Assembly (NCBI GenBank): GCA_016711875.1
Contig: JADJSD010000001.1
Span: 1,612,001 to 1,676,000, forward strand
Origin: Betaproteobacteria bacterium
GTDB taxonomy: Bacteria; Pseudomonadota; Gammaproteobacteria; Burkholderiales; Usitatibacteraceae
Reading direction: 5' to 3'
DNA length: 64,000 bases
The notes beneath the pieces were generated by a model. It searched no databases. It saw only the letters and a list, made by a program, of their open reading frames with translations, and was not told the origin of the DNA. The position numbers and the translations under genes were made by a program. Shown here in pieces: positions 1-9,919 of the stretch; position 1 is the stretch's first letter; each line of letters opens with the position of its first letter.

Positions 1-2215
1 GGCGGTCCTTCAGGATGTCGAGCCAGAAGGCGCCCAGGTCCTCGGAGCAGAACGTCTGCAGGCGCTGCGTCACGAGGTGGAACTCGAAGCGGGCGTAGTC
101 GGCCTGGGCGCCTTCCATCATCTCGCGCGTCATGGCGAGGGCGTACCGGTCGATCTCGACCCATTCGTCCGGCGGCAGGAGATCCTTCGCCGGGTCGAAG
201 TCGGCGGTATTGGCGAGGAGGAACCGCAGCGTGTTGCGGATGCGGCGGTAGCTCTCGACGACGCGCTTGAGGATCTCGTCCGAGATGTAGAGCTCGCCCG
301 AATAATCCGCCGAGGCCACCCACAGGCGGATGATCTCCGCGCCCAGCGTGTCGGAGACCTTCTGCGGCGCGATCACGTTGCCCAGGGACTTGGACATCTT
401 GCGGCCCTGGCCGTCGACCACGAACCCGTGCGTGAGCAGCGCGTCGTAGGGGGCGCGGCCTTCCATGGCGCAACTCGTGAGCAGGCTCGACTGGAACCAG
501 CCCCGGTGCTGGTCCGATCCTTCGAGATAGAGGTCCGCGGGCCACTTCTGGCCGGCGAGGCCGCGCAGCACCGAAAAGTGCGTCGTCCCGGAATCGAACC
601 ACACGTCGACGGTGTCGGTGATCTTGCGGTACCTGGCGGGGTCGACGCCGAAGTCCTCGCAGGTCGCGCCGAACCAGGCCTCGATGCCGCCTTTCGCGAC
701 GCGGGCAGCGGCCTCTTCGAGGAGGCGCTCCGTCTCGGGATGCAATTCGTCCGTTTCGCGGTCGAGGAAGAACGGCAGCGGTACGCCCCAGTTGCGCTGG
801 CGGGAGAGCGTCCAGTCCGGCCGGTTCGCGATCATGGCCTCGATGCGCGAGCGGCCCCAGGCGGGATAGAACGTGGTGTCGTCGATGGCCCTCTTCGCGC
901 GTTCGCGAAGGGTCGGGCCTGCGTCCGCGGGCGCGCGGTCCATGCCGACAAACCACTGGGTGGTGGCGCGGAAGATGATCGGCGTCTTGTGCCGCCAGCA
1001 ATGCGGATAGCTGTGGCGAAGCGGCTCGTTCGCGAGGAGCGCGCCGTTCGCGGCAAGCCGCTCGAGGATGGGCTTTTCCGCCTCGCGGACGCCCACGCCG
1101 GCGAAGTGCGGCACCGTGGACTTGAAGCGGCCCCGGTCGTCCACGGGTTGGTCGAGCGGCAGGCCGTACTGCTTGCCGACGTCGAAGTCCTCCGCGCCGT
1201 GGGCCGGGGCGGTGTGCACGAGGCCCGTGCCGGCGTCGAGCGTCACGTGCTCGCCCACGACCAGGGGCACGGCACGATCCTCGAAGGGGTGGCGGAACAT
1301 CAGCTTCTCGAGCGCGCTTCCAGTCGCCTTGCCCAGCGTCGCCCCCGCGAGCCCGTAGCGCTTCAGGCAGGCCTCGCGCAGTTCGGAGACGAGGATGAGC
1401 GCTCCCTTGTCCGTCGAGACCAGCTCGTACTCGTGGGTCGGGTGCAGGGAGATGGCCTGATTGCCCGGCAGGGTCCAGGGCGTAGTGGTCCAGATGACCG
1501 CAAAGACCTTCGAAGGCGAAGGGGCCGCCCCGAAGGCGCGCGCGGCCGCCGCCGTATCGACGGCCTCGAAGCCGACGTCGATGGCGGCGGAAGTCTTGTC
1601 CTCGTATTCGACCTCGGCCTCGGCGAGGGCCGATCCGCAGTCGATGCACCAGTTGACGGGCTTGAGGCCCCGGTAGAGCAGGCCCGTCTTCCAGATGCGG
1701 GAGAGTGCGCGGATCTCCGCGGACTCCGTCGCGAAATCCATCGTCTTGTACGGGTGGTCCCAGTCGCCCAGGACGCCCAGGCGCTTGAAGTCCTCCCGCT
1801 GGCGGTCGATCTGCTCGGCGGCATAGGCGCGGCACAGGCGGCGGGCCTCGTTGCCGTCGAGGCCGCGCCCGTGCTTCTTCTCGATCTGGTGTTCGATCGG
1901 CAGGCCGTGGCAGTCCCAGCCCGGCGTGTAGGGCGCGTCGAAGCCCGCCATCGTCTTCGACTTCACGATGACGTCCTTCAGGATCTTGTTGACCGCGTGG
2001 CCGATGTGGATGTCGCCGTTCGCGTAGGGCGGGCCGTCGTGCAGGACGAACAGCGGGCGGCCCCTGGAGGCTTCGCGGATGCGGCGGTAGAGGCCCTTCT
2101 CCTGCCAGGCCTTCACCCAGAGGGGCTCGCGTTTCGCGAGGTCCCCGCGCATGGGAAAGGCGGTGTCCGGAAGGTTGAGGGTCTGCTTGTAGTCGGGCTT
2201 GTCTGGGGCGGCCAT
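1..2215 (-). CDS. ileS: Isoleucine--tRNA ligase (partial, 3' end outside the window)
   Basis: Charges tRNA-Ile with isoleucine in the cytoplasm (class Ia synthetase). The minus-strand frame is open from an ATG at 2215 to the window edge, giving about residues 1-738 of a protein that is usually about 940 long. The HIGH signature is at residues 70-73 and KMSKS at 606-610, close to the E. coli position. The last visible residues belong to the anticodon-binding region; the C-terminal zinc domain lies outside. The start overlaps the ribF stop by one base (TGATG), so murJ, ribF and ileS form one translationally coupled operon. The ribF-ileS order is conserved in proteobacteria and is usually followed by lspA, presumably just beyond the left edge. 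Confidence 0.96.
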   Translation of the reverse strand, partial: MAAPDKPDYKQTLNLPDTAFPMRGDLAKREPLWVKAWQEKGLYRRIREASRGRPLFVLHDGPPYANGDIHIGHAVNKILKDVIVKSKTMAGFDAPYTPGWDCHGLPIEHQIEKKHGRGLDGNEARRLCRAYAAEQIDRQREDFKRLGVLGDWDHPYKTMDFATESAEIRALSRIWKTGLLYRGLKPVNWCIDCGSALAEAEVEYEDKTSAAIDVGFEAVDTAAAARAFGAAPSPSKVFAVIWTTTPWTLPGNQAISLHPTHEYELVSTDKGALILVSELREACLKRYGLAGATLGKATGSALEKLMFRHPFEDRAVPLVVGEHVTLDAGTGLVHTAPAHGAEDFDVGKQYGLPLDQPVDDRGRFKSTVPHFAGVGVREAEKPILERLAANGALLANEPLRHSYPHCWRHKTPIIFRATTQWFVGMDRAPADAGPTLRERAKRAIDDTTFYPAWGRSRIEAMIANRPDWTLSRQRNWGVPLPFFLDRETDELHPETERLLEEAAARVAKGGIEAWFGATCEDFGVDPARYRKITDTVDVWFDSGTTHFSVLRGLAGQKWPADLYLEGSDQHRGWFQSSLLTSCAMEGRAPYDALLTHGFVVDGQGRKMSKSLGNVIAPQKVSDTLGAEIIRLWVASADYSGELYISDEILKRVVESYRRIRNTLRFLLANTADFDPAKDLLPPDEWVEIDRYALAMTREMMEGAQADYARFEFHLVTQRLQTFCSEDLGAFWLDILKDR

Positions 2216-3147
2216 CAGCGTCGGGTTCCTCGGAAAAAGTCTCGCGCCGCGTCGCAGTCCCGGCGGATCTGGGCGACGAGGTCGTCGAGGGAGGGATAGT
2301 TCTCCTCCTCGCGCAGCTTCTTCAGGAACTCGATCGAGACGCGGCGCCCGTAGAGGTCGCCGGAGAAATCGAAGAGGAACGCTTCGAGCGTGGCCGGGCC
2401 GCCTGCTTCGACGACCGGCTTGTAGCCGAGGCTCGCCACTCCCTCGAGTCCGCGAGTTGCCGCACCGCCGCATCTTACCGCAAAGACCCCGGTCATCGCC
2501 GGGCGCCCGGGGGGCAGCTGGACGTTCGCGGTGGGGAAACCGAGGCTGCGACCGAGCTTGCGGCCATGGACCACGCGCCCGCAGACCGCGAAAGGGCGCC
2601 CGAGCAGGCGCGCGGCCAGGTCCAGGTCGCCGGCGGCCAGGGCGGCGCGCACGCGGGTGCTCGAGACGCGCTCGGCGCCGTCATCGACGGTCGCCTGCAC
2701 TTCGACCTCGTAGCCCAGCCGGCGGCCTTCCTCGGCGAGATAGCTCACGTCGCCGGCGCGCTTCGCGCCGAAACGGAAATCGCGCCCGACCAGGATCCGG
2801 CGCGCGCCATGGTGCGTGCGCAGCCTCGCCGCGAATTCGGCGGCGGAGAGCGAGGCGAAGGCGCGGGTGAAGCGAAGGACGTAGGCCGTCTCGATGCCGA
2901 CATCGGCGAACGCGGCGAGTTTCGTGCCCAGGGCGGAGAGCCGGGGCGGCGCCGCATCCGGCATGAGCAGTTCGCGAGGCAGCGGCTCGAAAGTGAGCAC
3001 GGCCGGCTCGGCCCCGATCTCGCGTGCTTCGCGCACCACGCGCTCGAGCAGCGTCCGGTGGCCGCGGTGGACGCCATCGAAGCTGCCGATGGCGATGACG
3101 GAATCGCGGGCGCCGGGACGCGGATCGCGGACGACGCGCGGCGTCAT
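2215..3147 (-). CDS. ribF: Bifunctional riboflavin kinase / FAD synthetase
   Basis: Makes FMN from riboflavin and then FAD, in the cytoplasm. The 310-residue protein has the N-terminal FMN adenylyltransferase domain with GSFDGVHRGH at residues 21-30. It also has an SSTRVR motif, and a C-terminal flavokinase domain starting around the GRSLGFPTAN motif. Length is normal for the family. I chose the ATG at 3147 because it overlaps the murJ stop as ATGA; an open frame extends upstream inside murJ but is not conserved-looking. The stop overlaps the ileS start. Its place between murJ and ileS matches many betaproteobacteria. Confidence 0.96.
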   Translation of the reverse strand: MTPRVVRDPRPGARDSVIAIGSFDGVHRGHRTLLERVVREAREIGAEPAVLTFEPLPRELLMPDAAPPRLSALGTKLAAFADVGIETAYVLRFTRAFASLSAAEFAARLRTHHGARRILVGRDFRFGAKRAGDVSYLAEEGRRLGYEVEVQATVDDGAERVSSTRVRAALAAGDLDLAARLLGRPFAVCGRVVHGRKLGRSLGFPTANVQLPPGRPAMTGVFAVRCGGAATRGLEGVASLGYKPVVEAGGPATLEAFLFDFSGDLYGRRVSIEFLKKLREEENYPSLDDLVAQIRRDCDAARDFFRGTRR

Positions 3148-4679
3148 GGCTCGTTCCTCGAAAAATCGCGCAAGCGGAAACCGACGAGCCAGAGGGTTCC
3201 GAAGTAGGCGAGCGCCGATCCCGCGACGAGCGCGGCGAGCTTCGCGGCCCGCGGGCCGGCCGTCATGGCGAACCAGGACATCTCCGAGCCCATGCCGTAC
3301 CAGATGACGCCCCCCATCATGTACAAGGCGACCGACACCTTGAGCAGGAACGCGCCCCACCCGGGCTGCGGGCGGTAAGCCCCCGAGCGGCGCATGAGGA
3401 ACCAGAGCCAGCCGGCGTTGAAGCACGCGCCCACGGAAATGGCGGCGGCGAGCCCCGCATGCCGGAGCCAGGGCACCAGCGCGGCGTTGGCGACCTGCGT
3501 CACCACGAGCGTCGCGATCGCCACCTTCACCGGCGTCCGGATGTCCTGCCGCGCGTAGAAGCCGGGCGCGAGGATCTTCACGAGAATGATGCCGAGGAGC
3601 CCGGCGGCGTAGGCGACGAGGGCCGAGCGCGTCATGAAGACGTCGTGCCGCGTGAACTCGCCGTGCCAGAAGAGCGTCGCCACGAGCGGCACGGCCGTCA
3701 TCGCGAGGCCGACCGCGGCGGGCGCGGCGAGGAGCACCGTGAGACGCAGGCCCCAGTCGAGAAGCCTGGAGTAGGCCTCGCCGTTGCCCCCCTGGTGGTG
3801 CTTCACGAGCGAGGGCAGCAGCACCGTGCCCAGGGCCACGCCCAGGAGTCCCGAGGGGAACTCCATCAGCCGGTCCGCGTAATACAGCCAGGACACCGGG
3901 CCGTTGCCGAGCAGGGAGGCGATCTGCGTGTTGATGACGAGGCTCACCTGCGCCACCGAGACGCCGAGCGCCGCCGGGGCCATCAGCTTGAGAATCCGGA
4001 TGACGCCCTCGTCCTTCGGATCCCAGCGGGGGCGCGGAAGCATGCGGATCCGGGCGAGGAAAGGAACCTGGAAGGCCAGTTGGAGGATGCCCCCCGCGAA
4101 GACGGCCCAGGCGAGCGCCACGATCGGGCGGTCGAAGTACGGGGCGGCGAAGAGTGCGAACCCGATGAACGAGACATTCAGCAGCACCGGCGTGAAGGCA
4201 GGCGCCTTGAACGAGCCCCAGGTGTTGAGGATGCCGCCCGCCAGGCTCGTGAGCGAGATGAAGAAGATGTACGGGAAGCAGATCCGCAGCAGCTGCACCG
4301 TGAGATCGAACTTGTCGGCGTCGCGGGCGAATCCCCAGGCGCTCGCGTAGACGACGAGGGGCGCCGCGACCACGCCCACCGCGGTGGCGACCAGCAGGGC
4401 CACCCCGAGGGCGCCGGTCACCCGGTCGACCAGGGCCTTCGTGGCCTCCTCGCCCTTGCGGGCCCGGTATTCCCCCAGCACCGGCACGAAGGCCTGCGAG
4501 AACGCCCCCTCGGCGAAGAGGCGGCGAAGCAGGTTCGGGATGCGGAAGGCCACCACGAAGGCATCCATCGCGAAGCCGGCGCCGAAAGTGATGGCGAGCA
4601 GCGTGTCGCGGACGAAGCCGGTGATCCGCGACAGCAGCGTCATCACGCTCACCGAGGCGGCGGACTTCAGCAGGTTCAT
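3144..4679 (-). CDS. murJ: Lipid II flippase MurJ (MviN family)
   Basis: Flips the peptidoglycan precursor lipid II across the inner membrane (MOP superfamily). The 511-residue protein opens with MNLLKSAASVSVMTLLSRI and the conserved SRITGFVRDTL segment. It then shows the family's run of about 14 hydrophobic helices, including the typical RRLFAEGAFSQAFVPVL stretch near residue 55. Length matches E. coli MurJ (511). It is the first gene of a murJ-ribF-ileS operon and is divergent from rpsT; both must be transcribed from the 137 bp between 4680 and 4816. It is essential in most Gram-negative bacteria. Confidence 0.96.
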   Translation of the reverse strand: MNLLKSAASVSVMTLLSRITGFVRDTLLAITFGAGFAMDAFVVAFRIPNLLRRLFAEGAFSQAFVPVLGEYRARKGEEATKALVDRVTGALGVALLVATAVGVVAAPLVVYASAWGFARDADKFDLTVQLLRICFPYIFFISLTSLAGGILNTWGSFKAPAFTPVLLNVSFIGFALFAAPYFDRPIVALAWAVFAGGILQLAFQVPFLARIRMLPRPRWDPKDEGVIRILKLMAPAALGVSVAQVSLVINTQIASLLGNGPVSWLYYADRLMEFPSGLLGVALGTVLLPSLVKHHQGGNGEAYSRLLDWGLRLTVLLAAPAAVGLAMTAVPLVATLFWHGEFTRHDVFMTRSALVAYAAGLLGIILVKILAPGFYARQDIRTPVKVAIATLVVTQVANAALVPWLRHAGLAAAISVGACFNAGWLWFLMRRSGAYRPQPGWGAFLLKVSVALYMMGGVIWYGMGSEMSWFAMTAGPRAAKLAALVAGSALAYFGTLWLVGFRLRDFSRNEP

Positions 4680-4739
4680 GCGGGGTGGGGGCCGGAAGGC
4701 CCGGGCCGGGGGCCGGAAAGGCCGGGAGCGGCTAGGGCT

Positions 4740-4768
4740 TTGTTTTGACAGGACAAGCGAGGTATAAT
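4740..4768 (+). promoter_or_regulatory. Candidate sigma-70 promoter of rpsT
   Basis: A perfect -10 box TATAAT lies at 4763-4768, about 49 bases before the rpsT start codon. A perfect TTGACA at 4745-4750 sits only 12 bp upstream, too close for a normal -35. A weaker TTGTTT at 4740-4745 has the proper 17 bp spacing and is the likelier -35. The -10 call is firm; the -35 assignment is inference. Confidence 0.6.
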
Positions 4769-4816
4769 ATCAGGCTTACCTCGACAAACCCGATTTCGAC
4801 TTCCCGGATAATCATC

Positions 4817-5095
4817 ATGGCCAACTCCAAGCAGGCTGCCAAGCGCGCCAAGCAGGCGACCCACCAGCGGTCCGCCAACATGGGCCTTCGCACGACCCTC
4901 CGCACCGCGATCAAGAAGGTGAAGACCGCGATCGCCGCGGGCGATGCCGCCGCCGCCCAGGCCGCGTTCAACGCGAACGTCGCGACGATCGACAGCATCG
5001 CCGACAAGAAGATCATCCACAAGAACAAGGCTGCCCGTCACAAGAGCCGCCTGGCCCAGCAGATCAAGTCGCTCGCCGGCGCCAAGGCTGCCTAG
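4817..5095 (+). CDS. rpsT: 30S ribosomal protein S20
   Basis: Primary 16S rRNA-binding protein of the small ribosomal subunit. The 92-residue, Lys/Ala-rich protein starts MANSKQAAKRAKQA and keeps the S20 pattern of NMGLRTTLRTAIKKVK and KKIIHKNKAARHKSRLA. An in-frame open stretch begins upstream at 4745 but runs through the promoter and is not conserved, so the ATG at 4817 is the start. It is monocistronic, transcribed away from murJ, and is followed by the convergent DUF3579 gene 24 bp downstream. Confidence 0.97.
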   Translation: MANSKQAAKRAKQATHQRSANMGLRTTLRTAIKKVKTAIAAGDAAAAQAAFNANVATIDSIADKKIIHKNKAARHKSRLAQQIKSLAGAKAA

Positions 5096-5119
5096 GTCGG
5101 TTTGCCCGCCGGGCGGCGC

Positions 5120-5455
5120 TCAGCCCCCGGCGCCCAGGTCCACTCCGGGGACCGGGCAGAATTCCCCCTCGGCTTCCGGCCGGGTCGGGTCGATCACCAC
5201 CAGTTCGTTGTCTCCTGCGAAATCGAGGAGGAAGCGGAACGCCCGCGGTTCGGCGCTTCTGAGCTCGGTGTTCACGAAGACGCAGCGAACGCCGTCCATG
5301 AGCACGGGGTGCACGAACCGGGAATACCGCATCTGGCGGTCGTCGCCGAACGTGGAAAGCACGCCGCACAGGCGTTCGGCCCAGTCGCTGGGACGGAAGG
5401 CGCGGCCGGAGCGGGTGATCCCCTGGATGATGATCGCGCGAGGCGCGGTTGACAT
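5120..5455 (-). CDS. DUF3579 family protein
   Basis: A 111-residue cytoplasmic protein of unknown function. The sequence from MSTAPRAIIIQGITRSG through RPSDWAERLCGV, YSRFVHPV and the downstream CVFV block matches what I recall of DUF3579, a family found mainly in betaproteobacteria and often placed between rpsT and argD as here. There is no signal peptide or membrane segment. I chose the ATG at 5455 because the upstream in-frame extension runs antisense through argD. It is convergent with rpsT and divergent from argD, with a 201 bp shared intergenic region. Confidence 0.85.
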   Translation of the reverse strand: MSTAPRAIIIQGITRSGRAFRPSDWAERLCGVLSTFGDDRQMRYSRFVHPVLMDGVRCVFVNTELRSAEPRAFRFLLDFAGDNELVVIDPTRPEAEGEFCPVPGVDLGAGG

Positions 5456-5565
5456 GATGGGCCGGCCGAGACGGCATCCGACCGCCGCCGGGCGCCTGGA
5501 GATTCGGGGAAAGCCGTATTCTATCGCGACGGGGGCTTCCCCCGGAACCGCCGGCGAGCGGCCGG

Positions 5566-5594
5566 TTGCGGGCACCTCCCGAATTGACCATAAT
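5566..5594 (+). promoter_or_regulatory. Candidate promoter of the argD-argF operon
   Basis: TTGCGG at 5566-5571 and CATAAT at 5589-5594 are separated by 17 bp and lie about 62 bases before the argD start. The -10 box matches the consensus in five of six positions; the -35 matches only in its TTG. No arginine-repressor box was identified with confidence. Confidence 0.4.
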
Positions 5595-5656
5595 TCTTGT
5601 CCCCCTTTTGCACGGCGGCGCGATGCCGCCGTGACCATTTCTGCGAGGCGCTTTCG

Positions 5657-6862
5657 ATGACAGCCGCCCACCTCATGAAGACCTACGCGCCGCAGGCCGT
5701 CGCTTTCGCGCGCGGCGAGGGCGCGTGGCTGTGGGACACCGAGGGCAATCGCTACCTCGATGCGCTCGCCGGCATCGCCGTGAACGGCCTGGGCCACGCG
5801 CACCCGCGCCTCGTGAAGGCCATCGCCGACCAGTCCGCGAAGATCATCCACGCGTCGAACCTCTTCCGCGTGCCCGAGCAGGAGCGCCTCGCCGAGCGCG
5901 TGTGCGGCCTCGCCGGCATGGACAACGCGTTCTTCTGCAATTCCGGCGCCGAGGCGAACGAGTGCGCGATCAAGATCGCGCGCCTGCACGGTCACCAGCG
6001 CGGCGTGGAGAGCCCCGCGATCATCGTGATGGAGAAGGCGTGGCACGGCCGCACGCTCGCCACGCTCTCGGCCACCGGCTCGCGCAAGGCGCAGGCGGGG
6101 TTCGAGCCGCTCATGGGCGGATTCCTGCGCGTGCCCTACAACGACCTGGCGGCCATCGAGCGCCTGTCGGTTCAGCCTTCGGTCGTGGCCGTGCTGCTGG
6201 AGGTCCTGCAGGGAGAAGGCGGTATCCACGTGGCCGACCTCGACTACCTCCGGCAGGTTCGCGCCCTCTGCGATGCCCGGGGCTGGCTCCTCATGATCGA
6301 CGAGGTGCAAAGCGGCATCGGGCGCACCGGCAAGTGGTTCGCCCACCAGTGGGCGGGAATCGTGCCGGACGTGATGTCGCTCGCGAAAGGCCTGGGCTCC
6401 GGCGTGCCCATCGGGGCGTGCCTCGCGCGCGGCGCCGCGGCGCAGGTCTTCAAGCCCGGCAATCACGGCACGACCTTCGGCGGCGGCCCGCTCGTGAGCG
6501 TGGCCGGGCTCGCCACGCTGGAGGCCATCGAGCAGGAGGGCCTGCTCGCCAATGCCGAACGCATGGGCGGCATCGTCATGCAGGGGGTTCGCGAGGCGCT
6601 CGCCGGCGTGGCCGGCGTGAAGGAGATCCGCGGCCGCGGTCTCATGATCGGCGTGGAACTCGACCGTCCCTGCGGCGAGATCGTCCCGCGCGCGCTCGCC
6701 GCCGGCCTGGTGCTCAACGTGACCGCCGAGCGCGTGATCCGGCTCCTGCCGCCCCTCGTCATCGACGAGTCCGAGGCGCGCGAGATCGTCGCGCGTCTCG
6801 CGCCCGTCGTCACCGCCTTTCTTCGCGAATCGCCCGCCGCCGGCGGCGCCGGGACCCCATGA
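5657..6862 (+). CDS. argD: Acetylornithine aminotransferase
   Basis: PLP-dependent class III aminotransferase that converts N-acetylglutamate semialdehyde to N-acetylornithine in arginine synthesis; many also serve lysine synthesis (DapC). The 401-residue protein has SGAEANE at 97-103, DEVQSG at 215-220 and the PLP lysine K244 in SLAKGLGSG. These are followed by a GTTFGGGP motif. I chose the ATG at 5657 for its normal N-terminus (MTAAHLMKTYAPQAV). Its stop overlaps the argF start as ATGA, so the two are coupled. It is the first gene of an arginine biosynthesis run. Confidence 0.95.
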   Translation: MTAAHLMKTYAPQAVAFARGEGAWLWDTEGNRYLDALAGIAVNGLGHAHPRLVKAIADQSAKIIHASNLFRVPEQERLAERVCGLAGMDNAFFCNSGAEANECAIKIARLHGHQRGVESPAIIVMEKAWHGRTLATLSATGSRKAQAGFEPLMGGFLRVPYNDLAAIERLSVQPSVVAVLLEVLQGEGGIHVADLDYLRQVRALCDARGWLLMIDEVQSGIGRTGKWFAHQWAGIVPDVMSLAKGLGSGVPIGACLARGAAAQVFKPGNHGTTFGGGPLVSVAGLATLEAIEQEGLLANAERMGGIVMQGVREALAGVAGVKEIRGRGLMIGVELDRPCGEIVPRALAAGLVLNVTAERVIRLLPPLVIDESEAREIVARLAPVVTAFLRESPAAGGAGTP

Positions 6863-7773
6863 AGCATTTCCTGCAGCTTCGCGACTTCTCGCGCGACGAG
6901 ATCGAGCACCTCTTCAAGCGCACCCGCGTCATCAAGGACCGTTTCAAGAACTACATCGCCTACCAGCCGCTCGTGGACCGCATGCTGGCGATGGTCTTCG
7001 AGAAGAGCTCGACGCGCACGCGCGTTTCCTTCGAGGCGGGCATGTTCCAGATGGGCGGCGCCTCCATCGTGCTCAACATGGGCGACACGCAACTCGGCCG
7101 GGGCGAGCCCATCGAGGACGTGGCGCGCGTGGTCTCCCGGATGGTCGACATCGTGATGATCCGCACCTTCGAGCAGACGATCATCGAGCGCTTCGCCGCG
7201 CACTCGCGCGTTCCCGTGATCAACGGGCTCACGAACGAGTATCACCCCTGCCAGATCCTGGCCGACATCTACACCTTCGTCGAGCATCGCGGCTCGATCA
7301 CGGGCAGGACGGTCGCGTGGATCGGGGACAGCAACAACATGTGCAACACGTGGCTGCAGGCCGCGAGGATCCTGGATTTCAAGCTGAACATCGCCAGCCC
7401 GCCGGGCTACGAGCTCGAGCCCGCGCGCGCCTCGGGCGTCGACCGGGCCCACCTTGAACTCTTCAGCGATCCGCTCGCCGCCTCGAAGGGCGCGGACCTG
7501 GTGACGACGGACGTGTGGACGAGCATGGGTTTCGAGGCCGAAACCGACGACCGGAAGAGCGCCTTCGCGGCCTTCATGGTGGACGCGGAGATGATGGCCG
7601 TCGCCCGGCCCGATGCGCTCTTCATGCACTGCCTGCCCGCGCACCGCGGCGAAGAGGTCAGCGCGGATGTCCTGGAGGGCCCGCAGAGCGTGGTCTGGGA
7701 AGAGGCGGAGAACCGCCTGCACGTGCAGAAGGCGCTGATGGAATATCTGCTCCTGGGCAAGGTGGATACGTGA
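6859..7773 (+). CDS. argF: Ornithine carbamoyltransferase
   Basis: Transfers the carbamoyl group of carbamoyl phosphate to ornithine, giving citrulline. The 304-residue protein has the carbamoyl-phosphate motif STRTR at 51-55, an HPCQ motif (in NEYHPCQILAD), the ornithine-side motif around DVWTSMG, and HCLPAHRG. Length and motifs are typical of the anabolic enzyme. The ATG at 6859 overlaps the argD stop. The stop overlaps a GTG that starts the next, unrelated-looking gene (GTGA). It belongs to the argD-argF-(unknown)-argG run. Confidence 0.96.
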   Translation: MKHFLQLRDFSRDEIEHLFKRTRVIKDRFKNYIAYQPLVDRMLAMVFEKSSTRTRVSFEAGMFQMGGASIVLNMGDTQLGRGEPIEDVARVVSRMVDIVMIRTFEQTIIERFAAHSRVPVINGLTNEYHPCQILADIYTFVEHRGSITGRTVAWIGDSNNMCNTWLQAARILDFKLNIASPPGYELEPARASGVDRAHLELFSDPLAASKGADLVTTDVWTSMGFEAETDDRKSAFAAFMVDAEMMAVARPDALFMHCLPAHRGEEVSADVLEGPQSVVWEEAENRLHVQKALMEYLLLGKVDT

Positions 7774-8651
7774 AGCCCGCGCCCGGCCTCGCCGCAATCC
7801 TTCTCGCCTGGAGCGGTCTCGCCGCTGCGACGGCCCCCGATCCCGCCCCCGAGGCTCCCCGGCCCCGTACCTACGCCCTCGTGTCGGCGGTCGGCGACCA
7901 GTTCCAGTACGTAAGCCGGCGCCCGTCCACGGGAACGAATCTCGAGCCCTTCCGGCGATTCACCGCGAAGGTGCCCGGGGGCGCGCTCGACCGCGCCGTG
8001 CTGCGCGGCCTCGACCGCACCGTGGCCGCGAACGATCCGGGATCCGAACGGCTGTTCCTCTCGCTCAACCCCGCGGAGATGGAAAGCGTGCGGCCGGCCG
8101 ACCGGGAGAAGGTGGCGATCGGCAAGGTGATCTCCGCCCTGGAGCCGATGAAACAGCGGGAAGGCTGGGACAAGATCTTCGTCGTGACGCCCAACTGGCG
8201 CTTCGGCGAGGTGAACGGACTCGCCTCCAAGCTCGGCGGGATCGGTGTCTTCATCCAGCCGCTCGAGCGGCGCACGGGCAACATCGACCTCGACGCGAAC
8301 CTGGCGGGCTTCGCCGAGGCCGAGACGGTGACCCCCGACGGCAAGCCCACGAGCTCCGCGATCTACGTGGCGCCATTTTTCTACACCAAGCTCTGGGTGA
8401 TCGACCCGAAGACGCTCCAGGTGATCGATTCCGAGGAGCGCTTCGACTTCCAGAAGATCTACGACCCGATGTGGACCGCGACGACCCTCGAGAGGAACTT
8501 CACGCCCGAGCAGCTCGCCGGGCAGGTGGAGACCTTCGTCGAGCGCTCGAGCTCGCGCGCGCTGCGCGAGGCGATCGGCGTGGTGACCGTGACCGACCCG
8601 AAGGCCGTGGACGAAGCGAAGCCCGCGCCCGCCACGCCCCGCAAACCCTGA
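7770..8651 (+). CDS. Secreted or periplasmic protein of unknown function between argF and argG
   Basis: A 293-residue protein I cannot assign to a named family. It starts with a GTG overlapping the argF stop (GTGA). The first ~25 residues look like a signal peptide: hydrophobic AAILLAWSGLAAATA, then a proline-rich stretch. The mature part begins RTYALVSAVGDQFQYV and has a mixed alpha/beta look, with blocks such as DKIFVVTPNW and a predicted strand SAIYVAPFFYTKLWVID. The last ~20 residues are Ala/Pro/Lys-rich and probably disordered. There are no cysteines forming an obvious motif. Codon use is like the neighbours. Its coupling to argF is unexplained; a link to arginine metabolism is not shown by the sequence. 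Confidence 0.8.
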   Translation: MKPAPGLAAILLAWSGLAAATAPDPAPEAPRPRTYALVSAVGDQFQYVSRRPSTGTNLEPFRRFTAKVPGGALDRAVLRGLDRTVAANDPGSERLFLSLNPAEMESVRPADREKVAIGKVISALEPMKQREGWDKIFVVTPNWRFGEVNGLASKLGGIGVFIQPLERRTGNIDLDANLAGFAEAETVTPDGKPTSSAIYVAPFFYTKLWVIDPKTLQVIDSEERFDFQKIYDPMWTATTLERNFTPEQLAGQVETFVERSSSRALREAIGVVTVTDPKAVDEAKPAPATPRKP

Positions 8652-8681
8652 CACTCCCGACATCCCCGATACAGGCACCCC

Positions 8682-9902
<1,221 letters not shown>

Positions 9903-9919
9903 CGCACCCGGGAGGTCCC

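Noticed and set aside
77..2299. A 740-codon plus-strand open frame opposite ileS
   Set aside because: It is the mirror of a clear IleS frame with HIGH and KMSKS motifs. Its translation is low-complexity Arg/Gly/Val-rich, typical of antisense frames in GC-rich DNA.
4745..4816. An N-terminal extension of S20 starting at 4745
   Set aside because: It would begin inside the promoter and is not conserved; S20 proteins start at MANS.
5518..5523. TAGAAT on the minus strand as a promoter for the DUF3579 gene
   Set aside because: No -35 at 16-18 bp, and it is 63 bp from the start codon; too weak alone.
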